From NCBI GenBank assembly GCA_015039365.1, contig WION01000131.1, positions 1 to 64,000 of the forward strand: 64,000 bases of DNA. The letters are read 5' to 3'. The stretch comes from Amanita rubescens (lineage: Eukaryota; Basidiomycota; Agaricomycetes; Agaricales; Amanitaceae). The position numbers and the translations under genes were made by a program. This document shows positions 12,051 through 22,915 of this stretch, piece by piece (the stretch's first letter is position 1; every line of letters begins with the position of its first letter). The notes below the pieces were generated by a model, which had not been told where the DNA came from, made no database searches, and worked only from the letters and a program-made list of their open reading frames with translations.

Positions 12051-13143
12051 CTGTAGCCAAGGTTCCGTCCTTCCCCGCGATGCTGTGCAAATGCGCATTC
12101 CGCAGTTCAAATGAGTCACTGTGAGTTGACAGACGCCCGGGAATGTACTGCGGACCTTGGCGGCGATGTACGTTAAAGTTTGCATTTACCGGCCTGTCGG
12201 GCCATTGTGGAAAAAGTTTGACCTGTGTTCGCAACCAGATGTCTTGAGGCCAAAATGACTTGTCGTCATCTTTCGGAGGCCTGAGCCCAGAGGATCAAGC
12301 GCGCCCTGAGGGAAGAAAAAATCCGCTTACATAATAGAAAACCCAAATTTGGGCATTTCCGGATCAGGCCACCAATTGGCGACGACGTCCTTCTCTTGCA
12401 TTGGCTTCCTCGGTCTCCTCTGCCTCGGTGAACTCACGGTACTGGATGCACAGACACCCTTTGACTACTGGCGTTTCATCAACCGGGCATCTACCTCGTT
12501 TGGTACTGACTTCTTTTCCTTCCTGCTACTACCGGTACATAAGCCGGACAGGTTCTTTATTTGAAGGCAACCGCATCCTCATCCTACCTCGAAACCACCT
12601 GCGGGATCCAAATCCAACCCCCTCGGTACGGCCAGAGACAAATTTGTTCCTTTTCCACCCCGTTCCTGGTTCCTGTCACGCCTGCAATCATTAACGGATG
12701 CCAAGGTTAATTTGCACGGGGCCATTTCGGATTAGATCTATATGTTCCGTTCTTTATCGCATTTATCGCATCCAACATCGCGACCCCCAAAACTTAAAGT
12801 TACACATTAAATTCAGGTACCAAGTGATGTTTGAGTTCGTCGACTCTAATCATTATCGATATATCGCTCACAAGGCAGTGCTATCCTCTTACTATATGAA
12901 AACATCAATTCAACCGCAACGTTCCATTTCCGAGTTCCTGGCTATGCAATGATATGCGGTTCTATTCCATACAAAGGGACTAGCCTCATTGGAAATAGGG
13001 TTCGGTGAGTGTGGCGTATGTCAAGTATCATGAATAGGGTACAAATATTGGTTATAACATACCCTATGCCCAGTTTGCTCTCTCTACTTCCCCACGGACG
13101 CCACCCCTAAGCAAACGCTCGCCAGTCCGGTGGGTGGTCAACC
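12051..13143. other. Intergenic region; no gene recognised
   Basis: Only short overlapping open frames occur (for example 12401-12694 plus). No domain, signal peptide or RNA structure was recognised. Its right part should hold the promoter of the receptor-like gene that starts at 13144. Confidence 0.4.
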
Positions 13144-14578
13144 ATGGGAGACATAACAAGAGTTGAAATTGCCATAACCGCAGTGACCGCTGCTGCAAGC
13201 TTTTTGTCCCTGATCGGCTCGGGGTTCATATTGGTCTGCTACGCCATCCTACCGCTCAACCACCATTTCCGTCATATATTGATTTTGAACCTTGCAACGT
13301 CCGGTACGCGACCACTGACTCATTCCTCGTATCAACATAAGGCTAAGAAAGCAATAGATTTCTTAAACTCCTTGATCAATTCTGTAGACGGATTGTACAT
13401 TCTAGCTCTCAAGAAACCTTTAAAGCCTGGACCCGCGTGCCTTTTCGACGGTTTTGTTGTACAAGTTACCATACTGGTGAGTTAGTTCATGATGATCGAT
13501 TGATTCAGTTGACACGAGTCAATGCAAAGGCCACAGATTGTGCTATACTCGTTATTGCCATAACTACCGTGTACACGATCACCAGGAGGCATATATCGGC
13601 CGTTCCGGAAGGGCAATGGAAATACAGACAAGCGTGCTTCTTTCTTGTGCTATTTGGGCCTTTCCCTTTTTCACAGGTGCGGATATACCGGCGTCGATGC
13701 TTGCAGATAGACGTTGACGCTTTCTATTCTCATATCAGGGTTTCTAGCATTGGGAATGGGATGGTATGCCCCGGCCACCGGCAATTGGTAGGTACCTTCT
13801 AGTAGCCCGGCGGCCACATTTCTGGTAACATTACGGTTATTCGACAGGTGCTGGATAGAATCCAAGCCAGTTTATCCTCCGTTACCTACTCTTGCATGGT
13901 TGGCGATTCCTGTTTATCATCATCGAGGTATGGTTTATTTTTAGCAGTCTAGGTTCGATACTAAAGCCGCTAGATCTCGCTTTACATCTATCTAGTACGG
14001 CAATCTTAATCAATTGGATAGTGTTAATAGGCGTTAACCGTGATTTTAAGAATATCTACCTTCGACGACACTATCGAGCACTGGTGGCTCAGGGTATATC
14101 ACCACCGGGTGGTATAGGCTCGCGTTCCACACACACCGAACCTCGCCAAGAATCGAGTTCAAGAGTCACCATCGGCCCGGGAGAAAAAAGCACCTCGGAA
14201 GCCACGGCATCGGTATACTCTCCAAATCCGAGCCAAAGGTCCACTATTGGGTTACTTCCACAAAGCAGACCACGCAGCACATTCTGGTCGCGCCTTACTG
14301 GCCTTCGAGGGACGAGTCGGACGATGAGCGATTTCCCTGCTGATGCCGGATATAAAGTGATTCAACGAGCGTTACTCCTCAATGCGTACCCTTTGGCGTA
14401 CATCATCCTCTGGATTCCTGGGATTGTTAATCGGTTGATAGAGGCTACTGGGCGTGAGTGCACGGTGACGCAGTTTCTACAGGCGACAGCGCAACTTGTG
14501 GGGTTGGCGAATGCGCTGACGTATGGGTGGAATGAAAAAGTGGCGAATCAATTAAGAAAACGATTTTTAAAACGGTAA
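13144..14578 (+). pseudogene. GPCR-like seven-transmembrane protein, one-base frame break
   Basis: The architecture and motifs match fungal Git3/cAMP-receptor-like receptors that couple nutrient signals to G proteins at the plasma membrane. Exon 1 holds TM1 (MGDITRVEIAITAV, then FLSLIGSGFILVCYAIL) and the start of TM2 (HFRHILILNLATS). Later exons give ATDCAILVIAITTVYTI, CFFLVLFGPFPF, GNWCWIESKPVY, HGWRFLFIIIEVWFIFSSL, a third cytoplasmic loop of about 110 Ser/Pro/Arg-rich residues, then YKVIQRALLLNAYPLAYI and TVTQFLQATAQLVGLANALTYGWNE. Several short introns are needed. Between CWIESKPVY and LLLHGWRF the frame shifts: near 13876-13884 there is one base too many (TATCCTCCGTTAC). Without it the reading continues as YLRYLLLHGWRF. 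So the gene is probably inactive or carries a sequence error. Confidence 0.65.
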
Positions 14579-14896
14579 ATGGATCATGGAATGGACGGAC
14601 TTGCTATGCGACGCTTTCATTGGACGATGTTTACGGAATGAATGTTACGGATTTGACAGGAATTAGTGACTGATGAGTGCGGAATTTTGGGCTACGGTAT
14701 TTTTGTATATTCCTGTACTACTAATTTTATCCGAGGCTAGCATCGTGTTGTTCGGTATCGGGCCAATGTAGATAGATGGGTGGACCATCCGTCAGCTGTC
14801 GTTCTGCCTCTTGTTGTCTTTTCAGCCGTTGTTCTCCTGTTCCTTCCTCATCTGCCGCTCCCTCTCGTCCCGCTCTCGTCTTTCCTTCTCTCGTTC
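14579..14896. other. Convergent 3' spacer
   Basis: This stretch separates the converging receptor-like gene and the hypothetical gene at 14897-15968. On the minus strand 14800-14896 continues in the hypothetical gene's frame beyond its TAG as an Arg/Glu-rich run. Nothing else was recognised. Confidence 0.4.
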
Positions 14897-15968
14897 CTAT
14901 CTCTCCTTCGCTTGCTCAAGCTGGAACTTTGCTACTTGCCCAGCAAGTTCGCTCGCCTTCCGAATTTCCTCCTTCCTTGACTCTTCATACCCCTCGCGCC
15001 AAATTATCTGTTGTCAGCGCCGCAAAGGGAAATACGAATGAACACCAACCTGTTTGTCCATGATATGACTCTCTTTCGCAAATTTGTCCCAGATCTTGTT
15101 GATGTGGACTGTATTGCGACGATAGACTGGAACAACACCGAGCTTCCAGGTTGAAGCCAGGCCTCTGAACCATTTTACCCGCCTCTTCTCGGTCGGGCTC
15201 ACGCTGCCATCATCGTGTATCGTCGCCCATTTTTCCAGCAAGCCGAATATGGTATCTGCAAACCAATAACATTGGCGCTCGAGGAGCTTATATGTGGTGC
15301 GCTCTTGATGAACGACGCTGACCAGAATCATAGCGTCCCAGAGGTTTGGGCGTGATGAACGATCACCACGAAACATGATGGTTCTGAGAACCTGAGAATC
15401 TGAGGGAAGACCGTTGATCCTGGTAACTGTATCCGCGGCGAGATATTGATTCGAGCTCAGGGCGGACGGACGGGGTAGTGAGTCCTCCGATAGGCGTCGT
15501 ATAGTCTTTCTAATGGAGCTAGTCACCTTGGAGATGCTCCCCTTCAGGGGTAACGACAATCTAGACGATCGGGGGCTGGGACGTGGAGAAGGAGCCTCGA
15601 AATCGGTAAAATTGGTAACAATAGATTCCATCGATGGCGACAGAGGATTCCATGGTGCGTTTGCGCTCGCCAGCGGAACGGTCTGTGCACAATTCCAATT
15701 TCTGCCGCTTGTCATTCCTAAACTAATAAATGACGAATTCGTGTTCATTGCGAGTGGTGGTAACTTTGCAGTGAGAGGCCTTCTCCAACCGGTAGCCTGT
15801 AAGCCCTTGCCACATGGAAATGCTTTCCGAAGTCCAGCCTCGTAAGCACGACATGACAACATGAATCCAGGTGTCGATGAGCATTGGATGAGGAATGGAT
15901 CTGCTCTTCTCCATGGTGTCCATGGTTGTGCCCAAAGGCCGCGACAGAAAGTTGCGAACAAAGTCCAT
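14897..15968 (-). CDS. Hypothetical protein with charged coiled-coil tail
   Basis: Family unrecognised. The start at 15968 gives MDFVRNFLSRPLGTTMDTME, then a hydrophobic stretch (LIDTWIHVVMSCLRGWTSESISMW). The main body is open to about 15014 (TYKLLERQCYWFADTIFGLL, then RRVKWFRGLASTWKLGVVPVYRR). The first part lies in a different frame from the body; the link must fall between 15730 and 15830 and I could not fix a splice there. A short intron near 15019-15060 leads to a helical, Arg/Glu/Lys-rich tail (EEIRKASELAGQVAKFQLEQ) that stops at TAG 14899-14897. After this TAG the same frame stays open for about 25 more charged residues, so the stop may be a recent truncation. The two-frame 5' half leaves open whether it is functional. 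Confidence 0.45.
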
Positions 15969-16327
15969 GAATGAAAATGCCGGTTCTCTGAGTTATACCT
16001 AGCGAGACCTGAGTCGCAGCCGGATTTAGTAACCCAAATGGAAGTTACGGCATTAACCTTCGTGCTGCCGGGAGGCGTAACTTTCGCTGAATATTACTAT
16101 CGCAAATATTATTTCGTTTGTCGAAAACCGACGACACAGTGGGCGTACCTGCGAAACTTGCATCGCTTGAAATGACGATTATCACGTGCGTCCCCTTACC
16201 ATGCACTACGACTTGACTGGACCGCTCAGTCCCTTAACGGAACTGAGCGACGGATTCCACCTCGGCTCAGACGCTCAGTTCCTTATCACAACTAGGCGAC
16301 GATTTCCTTAAGACCGTTTTGGTTCTC
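15969..16327. other. Divergent intergenic region
   Basis: This region lies between the divergently oriented gene starting at 15968 and the HNH-type gene starting at 16328. It should contain both promoters; no clear TATA box was identified. Confidence 0.4.
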
Positions 16328-17545
16328 ATGAACAACGCAACACCAACCGTAGGACACGTTGTGGAAGCAAACGCCCAGCTCGATGTTTTTGAAAATGTTC
16401 CTATGGAGAATCGTAGAGTTGGAACTGAGATCGACTCGCTTAGGGTCCTTAGAGAGATGCTAAACAACGCCCCTACAGATCGAGGCAAACGTTATGTTGC
16501 GTGTGCGGTAATTTGTTGCCAAGGTCCGGAACAATGGGTTAGGTTGGCATCCGACTGGGTGCATTTTCTATTATGGCCATGTACGTCCTAGAGGTTCTCC
16601 TACTTCCTCACTCATCGTTTACCGGTAGTTAAGAGCGCATATAAGAGCAAATCGCCCTGTGCCTCCCCACATTCAGTCATTACGTTGCCTGAGACAGAAG
16701 CATCGATCACCGTTGATGGAAGAGAGATGAACATTTCCTCCTGCCTCGTATGTTTTTTGTTTGAACTAAAGTTTGATTTTTTACGTCCAAAACTAGCTCA
16801 AAGAGCGTCAAGGAAACAAATGTGCTGTCATAGTCAAGCCTCCTGGCAGGATTAAGACCATTGGCACCCACATTATTCGAAGATCGATTGCTAAAGCGGA
16901 CAACTCAAACGCAGGGATTGGTCAGTACCCATTCCATCATATTCTTATTCCGTACTATGCAGAGCCTCTTTAGCATATCTCCTTGCCGGCGACTTGGGAC
17001 ATCCTCCGGCATTACGCCGATCTTTCGGAAGACACGATTCGGGATCTTGAAAATATCATAGATTCGCCTAGTAATGGAATACTGTTGCAAACCGAAATGC
17101 ATGATGGATTCGACAACTTTGAATGGTGCTTTGAAGCAACGGTCTGTACTCCCTTAATTCAATGTTTTGTACAAGCTCACTCCGATAGGATCAACCTAAT
17201 GTGTACAACATAAAGTGGCTCTCAGAGGATGGGCCATTGGGAGCCTGGGTAACTGGGGGCCTTGACCAAGTACAATTCACAAATCAATCAGCGAACGATA
17301 TCCCGCTCCCAAATGCCCAGTTTTTGGCAATTCACGCAGCGATTGCCAGGGTCCTCCATTTGAGCGGTGCAGCGGAACCATTGGATCTTGTTATGGACAG
17401 GTTTGATTCCGGATCGTCGTCTCCAGTGCCCTCTGGGAAGTATGGCAGCGCTGACCTTGCCATTCGATGGTCACTTCTTGAACTGTTTGGAGACAACCTT
17501 ACTCACTTGCCCACGGAAATCCGAGCATTTGGGAATAGATGTTGA
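16328..17545 (+). CDS. Fungal HNH-type protein (HNH_2-like), possible frame break
   Basis: The protein resembles basidiomycete HNH_2-domain proteins of unknown role. The N-terminal helical part has the family segment NNAPTDRGKRYVACAVICC followed by WVHFLLWP. After two introns comes LKERQGNKCAV (16798 on), the start of the HNH fold, then GTHIIRRSIAKAD (first His), PATWDILRHYADLSED, SNGILLQTEMHDGFDNFEW (Asn and second His), and after a third intron QPNVYNIKWL. The C-terminal part ILPNAQ-type helix reads PLPNAQFLAIHAAIARVLHL. So the H-N-H residues are present. The join around 16910-16980 does not work with standard sites: a GTCAGT donor and TTTAG acceptor give a one-base mismatch, suggesting a frameshift or unusual splicing. 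A related gene lies at 30073-31356. HNH folds often cut DNA, but activity here is unproven. Confidence 0.65.
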
Positions 17546-17846
17546 ATTGTATAATTAAGTATGTTTAAACCTGGTTTACTATTATCTAATCCCGACGTAA
17601 CACCTTCACACCCGTTCTCGCGCATCGCGCCGCCGCTGTCCGTCAGCGGACCACTCACACTTTCTTTGTGAGAGTTACGAGTGCCCTTTCTGAGCGTCTA
17701 GTTGACATTACGGCTGATTAAGACGATGCTTCGTCAGCCATGTCTCAGTGAGAGCAGATCTAGCAGCCACGGGTGATGGCGTTTTAGACGTTCGTCTACT
17801 TCCCAAGGTAGACTCGGAGGGAACTTGTTAATTAACCGCTGTTTAG
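17546..17846. other. Spacer before the Argonaute relic
   Basis: No gene was recognised. It may include unalignable remains of the PIWI exon that precedes GQFNEVLK in a complete Argonaute, but the frame is lost. Confidence 0.35.
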
Positions 17847-18600
17847 GGACAATTTAACGAAGTGTTGAAACGGAATTACCTCACCTAAATGCCGCGTTCG
17901 GGAAATTGAGTGATAAGAACAAGAAATACAAGCCAGAGCTCGCTATCATCATCTGCGGGTAGGCACCATTCCCCTCTCACATTCCAAACTATACTGATTT
18001 CCCGTGTCTTGTAGCAAACGCCATCACGCAAAGTATTTTATTCCAACATCATTTCCTAGAACTTTACTAACCAAACAGATTCTTCCCTACAACGCGTCAA
18101 GAAGCCGACTCGACGGCGACCCGGCACGATCGTTGACAGGGGCGTTACCTCAGTGCAAGATCGCGTCCCGACTTCTTACCAGCATACACCAGGTACGACT
18201 TTGATTTTTACCTTCAAGCGCACGCAGGAATCCAGGGTACTGTCAGGTCGACCCATTACACGGTCGTCTACGACGGAATCGGATTGGGCGCTGATGAAAT
18301 CCAAAAGAATATGAATTTTGCTAGTTATATGTATGCCCGTGCGACGAGATCTGTGAGCCTCGTTCCGCCTGCGTATTATGCGGATTTAGCTTTTGAGCGC
18401 GGGAGGTGTTATCTGCACGAGTTTCTTGCTGCTGGCATGCAACGAAGTGCGAGAAGCGTTTCTGGAGAAGAGAAGAGGAGCGTTTACGAAAGCGGTGAGA
18501 AATATTGGGGAAAGGGGGTAAGTTCGTTTTACTTCTTGATGATGCAATCTAATATGCGTATTTGGCAGCTAACATCAGGGACACGATGTTTTATATTTAA
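17847..18600 (+). pseudogene. Argonaute 3 relic: C-terminal PIWI part only
   Basis: This plus-strand fragment corresponds to the last quarter of the PIWI domain. It begins right after the RDGVSE-equivalent intron with GQFNEVLK, then ELPHLNAAFGKLSDKN and LAIIICG, intron, KRHHAKYF, then PGTIVDRGV, FDFYLQAHAGIQGTVR, HYTVVYDG, RATRSVSLVPPAYYAD and, after a final intron, NIRDTMFYI with TAA at 18598-18600. Single-base frame breaks occur near 17873 and near 18105, and everything upstream (N, PAZ, MID, the Asp and Glu catalytic positions) is absent. It is more diverged from the two complete copies than they are from each other and lies on the opposite strand, so it is an older relic. Its terminal exon resembles the usual Argonaute ending more than that of Argonaute 2 does. 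Confidence 0.8.
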
Positions 18601-18695
18601 ACAGATTTGACCTAGGAGACTAACGTAAAGAAAGACCTGTGTGCCTATCGTACCATGCAAGTGCATTGCGAACGCATCATCAAGCTACAGCATGG

Positions 18696-19345
18696 TCAGA
18701 CTGGCACCGTCCACAAATTGACAGGGGTACAGCCCGGGGGACCTAGGCTAGCGTCGAACTTGTACCAGATCTGAAATAATTCAGGAATGAGAATCGTCCG
18801 AGAGAAAGTAAGAAAATGCCACACTTACATCGCCGTTACAAGCAAAGAAGCCTCCTATAAAGTTAAACACCAGCTGTGCGCCCAGCTGCGAATTCTCTGT
18901 ATCGGACTGGATTTGGAAGGATTGATACTGTGCACACTTGTTGCTGCTCTTTCCTTGTACGAATTCAAGACGACCAAAACTAGTGCAACCCACACCGATC
19001 GGAGATCCACTGATGAAAGGGGTGTAATTGTTGCTGCTACCACTTGGATCGGCGGCGAGAAACTGTCCTTGAATGAAATAAAACTTTCCGATTGGACCGG
19101 AGCCAGTGAGGGTAGCGAGGTTGCCTGTTCCGATTCGGAGAGGCTGACGTGTTTTAGTGCGTTGCGATGAATAGACAAGAACGGAGCACACTCACTCGCA
19201 GGTTAAAGTGGGTGCTATGGGCGTTGCTTGAAACGAGGTAGAAAAGTGGGGTGTCTGCACCTGGAAGAACCAAGCCTCCAACGAGAGATATCAGACACAG
19301 AACCGTGATAGAGAGGATGTGAGGAACTGAAAGACGGTGCAGCAT
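18696..19345 (-). CDS. Small secreted protein paralog D
   Basis: This is an intact, diverged member of the local secreted family, about 179 residues. Exon 1 (19345-19196) encodes a signal peptide (MLHRLSVPHILSITVLCLIS) and DTPLFYLVSSNAH; exon 2 (19143-18829) encodes GNLATLTGSGPIGKFYFIQG, GCTSFGRLEFVQG, IQSDTENSQLGAQL and GGFFACNGD; exon 3 (18770-18696) encodes IWYKFDASLGPPGC and ends LWTVPV. Both introns lie at the family positions. Unlike the other copies, its second intron is not open in frame, which confirms that splice. Four or so Cys residues in the mature part could form disulfides. Function is unknown; an extracellular role is inferred. Its divergence suggests it is the oldest branch here. 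Confidence 0.72.
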
Positions 19346-19923
19346 GTTGCAAAAGCAGAGAACAGGGCATTTTGGGGGCGAATAAACGCTTTATAGCCTT
19401 GCGAGAACCCCTCATTGAGAGACGGTGATGTGAATAAGGTTGAGAGGCACCCCTATAGAGCGAATGTGAATAGGCCTGAGGGCAGGCATTTTACAGCAGG
19501 AGTATGTGCTCGGAAGCACTGTCCAACGCGGGACCGAGAATCAAGTACAACGGGTTGAAGAGAACTTGCTGAAATGCCTGCCACGTGGGACTCTCAGGAA
19601 ACATTTCATCCTCCTTTTTTCCAACATGTCTCGAAAAAAGCGCGGAAAAGGAGGCAGTAGTAGGGCTATGTGTTGAAAAAGATATATATAGCTAGACTTA
19701 CTCATCAAGGCATTAATTGTGAGTCGGTGGGACCTGGTGTAAGAGAGTCATGGCAAGGAGGGCGGGTGACAAAAGGTGCTCTACACCGGGTGTTATGGTA
19801 ACTGTAAGTCTCAAGGTTTATTTAATCGCAAAACAATGGCTAAACAGTTACTTCAGACTGTAAAGACACATTAGCCAAAGTTTTCCCCTTCCGCCATACG
19901 AGGTTACCAGTTGCCCGTAAACG
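19346..19923. other. Intergenic region; no gene recognised
   Basis: The left part is the promoter side of the secreted gene starting at 19345. The right part (about 19800-19920) is the 3' flank of the copy at 19924 and includes a TTTATTTAATCG string also seen near 21466 downstream of copy C. No gene was recognised. Confidence 0.4.
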
Positions 19924-20571
19924 TTAAACCGGGACGGTCCACAAAGTAATAGATGTACAGTCGGATGGACCATCCTCAGGGTGAACCTTATACCACACCT
20001 GAAAAAAATCATCAGTGAAAATTCTACGAACAAATTGAATATCAACACCCACATCTTGTCCAGATCCACAGGCATAAAAGCCGCCCACATAATTGAACGT
20101 CAGCCCTGCGCCTAGTTGTGAATTCTCCGTATCGGGCTGGATCTGAAACGCGTCGAACAAGGCGCATTTGTTCGTACTACTTCCCTGGACAAATCCAAGT
20201 GGGCCGTAAGTCGTGCATCCCGTGGATACCGGGTCCCCGCTGATCAAGGGTCGTTGGGTATTGGTATCGCCCGAGGGGGACGAGGCCGTCAATCGTCCTT
20301 GAAAGAAGTAGAATACTCCTATTGGGCCATTGCCAGTAAGCGAAGCGTAATCGCCTGTTCCGCCAGATGTTCGCAGAGGCTACGAGAGTTGGTTATAATT
20401 ATCTCACAAACGTTCGAGAATGTGGCTCACCTATAGGTTCAAAGATTCCGAACTCGAGCTGGAAACGAGGTAGAAAGATGGCGTGTCCGCGCCTGGGACA
20501 GTGACAGCTCCAGCGAAGGAGGCCAAAGCTACAATTGAGAGGACTCGAGAAATAGAAAGAGCCAAGCGCAT
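19924..20571 (-). pseudogene. Small secreted protein paralog B with stop at exon 1 end
   Basis: Exon 1 (20571-20431) encodes a signal peptide (MRLALSISRVLSIVALASFA) and DTPSFYLVSSS. Exon 2 (20379-20053) encodes GGTGDYASLTGNGPIGVFYF, GCTTYGPLGFVQGSS and GGFYACGSGQD. Exon 3 (19998-19924) encodes VWYKVHPEDGPSDC and ends LWTVPV. All exons are open and splice sites are conserved, but codon 47, the last codon before the GTGAGC donor, reads TAG where the intact copies at 47358 and 22212 have CTG. Translation would stop after about 46 residues unless splicing shifts or the stop is bypassed. The rest shows no further damage, so the loss is recent or the gene model at this splice is unusual. Confidence 0.68.
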
Positions 20572-21551
20572 GTTGGGTGCAGAACCTAGAGTCGACTTTA
20601 GCCTGCCCTTTTATTCGATAAATTTCATTATTGCCTCTTTCGGAATGGTTGACGAACGTTATGGTTTAGATCGCAATGAGACACGCGAGCCTGACAAACG
20701 ACGAGCCACATTCACCAGCCCTGCCCCGTCGTCCCTGCCCAGTTCGCTTGCCCACGACTTCGACTTCGACTCCGAACCGACGAACAACGAAAGCAGCAAA
20801 AAATATGAGCATCGTTTCAACATGCGATTAGTAAGGCCGCAAGCAGAGAGGAGGGCGCCGGGAGGAAGGGGGAACTCAACGAGCCCAGAGCGACGTACCA
20901 GGCGAGTACCACACGCCAGCTCGTCTCTGCCGCTGGACTAAACCCTATTTATCCATTCTCGAACGCTCACAACCATGGAGAGCCGAGCTATGTTTACAAG
21001 AGCCTCTTGGCAAATTGCAATGAGTATTCCGAACTCGAGGGGCTGGCGACTTAGGAGTGTAGAAGTCGACGTGCTGCTCGCATAGTGTGTTTGCCTTGGA
21101 TGACTGGCAATAACAGGGTTAACGCATTACACTGTCATTTGGGGTGGTAATGCAAGAGCTTCATGCGAATATCGAATAGGCGGATTCTCAGGCTAGCTTG
21201 CAAGGGCAGCAGAAAGGTTTAACAGCAAGACGGCAAGTAAATAGTATTACCTTTTGCTTGCTTTCCACTCTATATCACTGGTCAATAGGACGGCTGTTGT
21301 TATCCACGTGAGGCTCGTAGTACGAAGCAGAATACTTATGTATATATGTGTTCGGACCATGCACGAAGGGGTGACCCACAAGTTACACATACTCGCATCC
21401 CCCGAGAATCACCGGAAGTTACAATAACTGTACTTCTACTGGTTGGAATTGCGGGTCTCAAGGTTTATTTAATTGTTCAACAAGGGCTAAAAAGAGTCTA
21501 TTCAGAACGTAAATACATATTAGCCGAGGCTTCCACTTCCGCCACACAAGG
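20572..21551. other. Intergenic region; no gene recognised
   Basis: The first 40 bases carry the conserved GTCGACTTTAGCC promoter string of the secreted family. A plus-strand open frame over 20483-20941 overlaps gene B antisense and shows no domain. Near 21466-21480 the 3' flank of copy C carries TTTATTTAATTG. Confidence 0.4.
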
Positions 21552-22212
21552 TTACGGGCCGTAAAGTGGGACGGTCCACAAAGCAATAGGTGCACACTGC
21601 AAAGGTGGACCTGAGGTAGGGCTGGCCTGATACCACACCTGAAAAAAATCATCAGTGAAAATTCTACAAACAACAAATTGAACATCAACACCCACATCTT
21701 GTCCGGATCCACAGGCATAAAAGCCGCCCACATAATTGAACGTCAGCTCTGCGCCTAGCTGTGAATTCTCCGTATCGGACTGGATCTCGAACGTGTTAAA
21801 CATGGCGCATTTGTCCGTACTACCTCCTGTGCTAAATCCAAGTTGGCCGTAATTTAAGCATTCCGTGGCCAGGACTGCGCCGATGAAGGGTAGTTGGGTT
21901 TGGGTAGAGCCTGGGGCGGGTGCAGCCGTCAATGCCCCTTGGTAGAAGTAGTATACTCCTATTGGGCCACTGCCAGTAAGTGTAGCGTAATCGCCTGATC
22001 CACCAGATGTTCGCAGAGGCTACGAGAGTTGGTTATAATTATCTCACGAAACGTTCGAGAATATGGCTCACCAGGAGGTTCGGACCAGTGGTGTTCGAGG
22101 TGGCAACAAGGTAGAAAGATGGCGTACTCGCGCCTGGGACAACGACAGCTCCAGCGAAGGATGCCAAAGCCGCAATTGAGAGGACTCTAGAAATTGAAAG
22201 AGTCAAACGCAT
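21552..22212 (-). CDS. Small secreted protein paralog C, intact
   Basis: The gene is complete, about 183 residues. Exon 1 (22212-22072) has a signal peptide (MRLTLSISRVLSIAALASFA). Exon 2 (22019-21696) has GDYATLTGSGPIGVYYFYQG, CLNYGQLGFSTGGSTDKC and IQSDTENSQLGAEL, and exon 3 (21638-21552) has VWYQASPTSGPPL and ends WTVPLYGP with TAA. The second intron (57 bases) has a length divisible by three and no stop, so the exon pair can also be read through; the paralog at 18696, where it cannot, shows that it is an intron. Probably exported; no known enzymatic motif is visible. It lies 0.7 kb beyond the 3' end of the sugar transporter, in the same orientation. Confidence 0.78.
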
Positions 22213-22915
22213 ATTGGGTGCAGAATATTGGGTGCAGAACCTAGAGTCGACTTTGGCCTGGTTATATTCCGCAGGCTCTGCACCCGCTACATTTCATTAA
22301 TCAAGGAAGACACGTCCAACGGTGTTAGTTGCCCGTAAATATCACGTCCAGTATATGCCGTGGTACAGAATACAAGAACTTGGAGAAAGTCTCATGACAG
22401 TTCCACATGCGATATGATGTGTGCCTGACGTTTATCATTTTCAATATGAGATGCTTGTCATTGCGAGAAATGAATTAGCAAGCTTTAATCTTTGGACTGG
22501 AAGCATACATACTGATGTTCACCAGGAGTACTATGGTGGCTACACTTTGCATCAGGCTCAAGTTACTGTAGGATGATATACCAAAAGCGAACAAAAAGTT
22601 GGTCAGGGTTGCCGGGCTGTCAGTCTTTGACTCATTTGTACACCAACGTGGGTATTCGCAAGGAACAAGCTGCAGGGAGACATCATTGTCGTCTGCCCTT
22701 TTAGCGCGGCACGGAGGCGTTTAGCCCGACGTGGGTTCGTGCAATGACTCATGTTGGAAACATCAATGTTAATTCGATCAGTAGGCCGTATGATACGGCG
22801 AACAATAAGAACACTTAATCCAACTGAGTTTCTGAATTTCTCCTGTTTCAGGTTTTCCCATCAACGGATTCGCCTTTCTCTGAGTCTTGATTATGAAGTA
22901 CTGTGACAACGCCGA
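22213..22915 (-). promoter_or_regulatory. Promoter spacer of secreted copy C (duplicated unit)
   Basis: On the minus strand this contains GAATATAACCAGG and AAAGTCGACTCTAGGTTC close to the ATG, preceded by about 600 bases that recur, diverged, at 1346-1849 and, inverted, at about 46840-47357. A short internal duplication of GGTGCAGAATATT lies at 22218-22245. No coding sequence was recognised. Its conservation with the gene shows that the copied unit includes the whole upstream region. Confidence 0.55.

Noticed and set aside
20483..20941. Plus-strand frame of about 150 residues
   Set aside because: It starts antisense inside secreted copy B and shows no domain or splice continuation.
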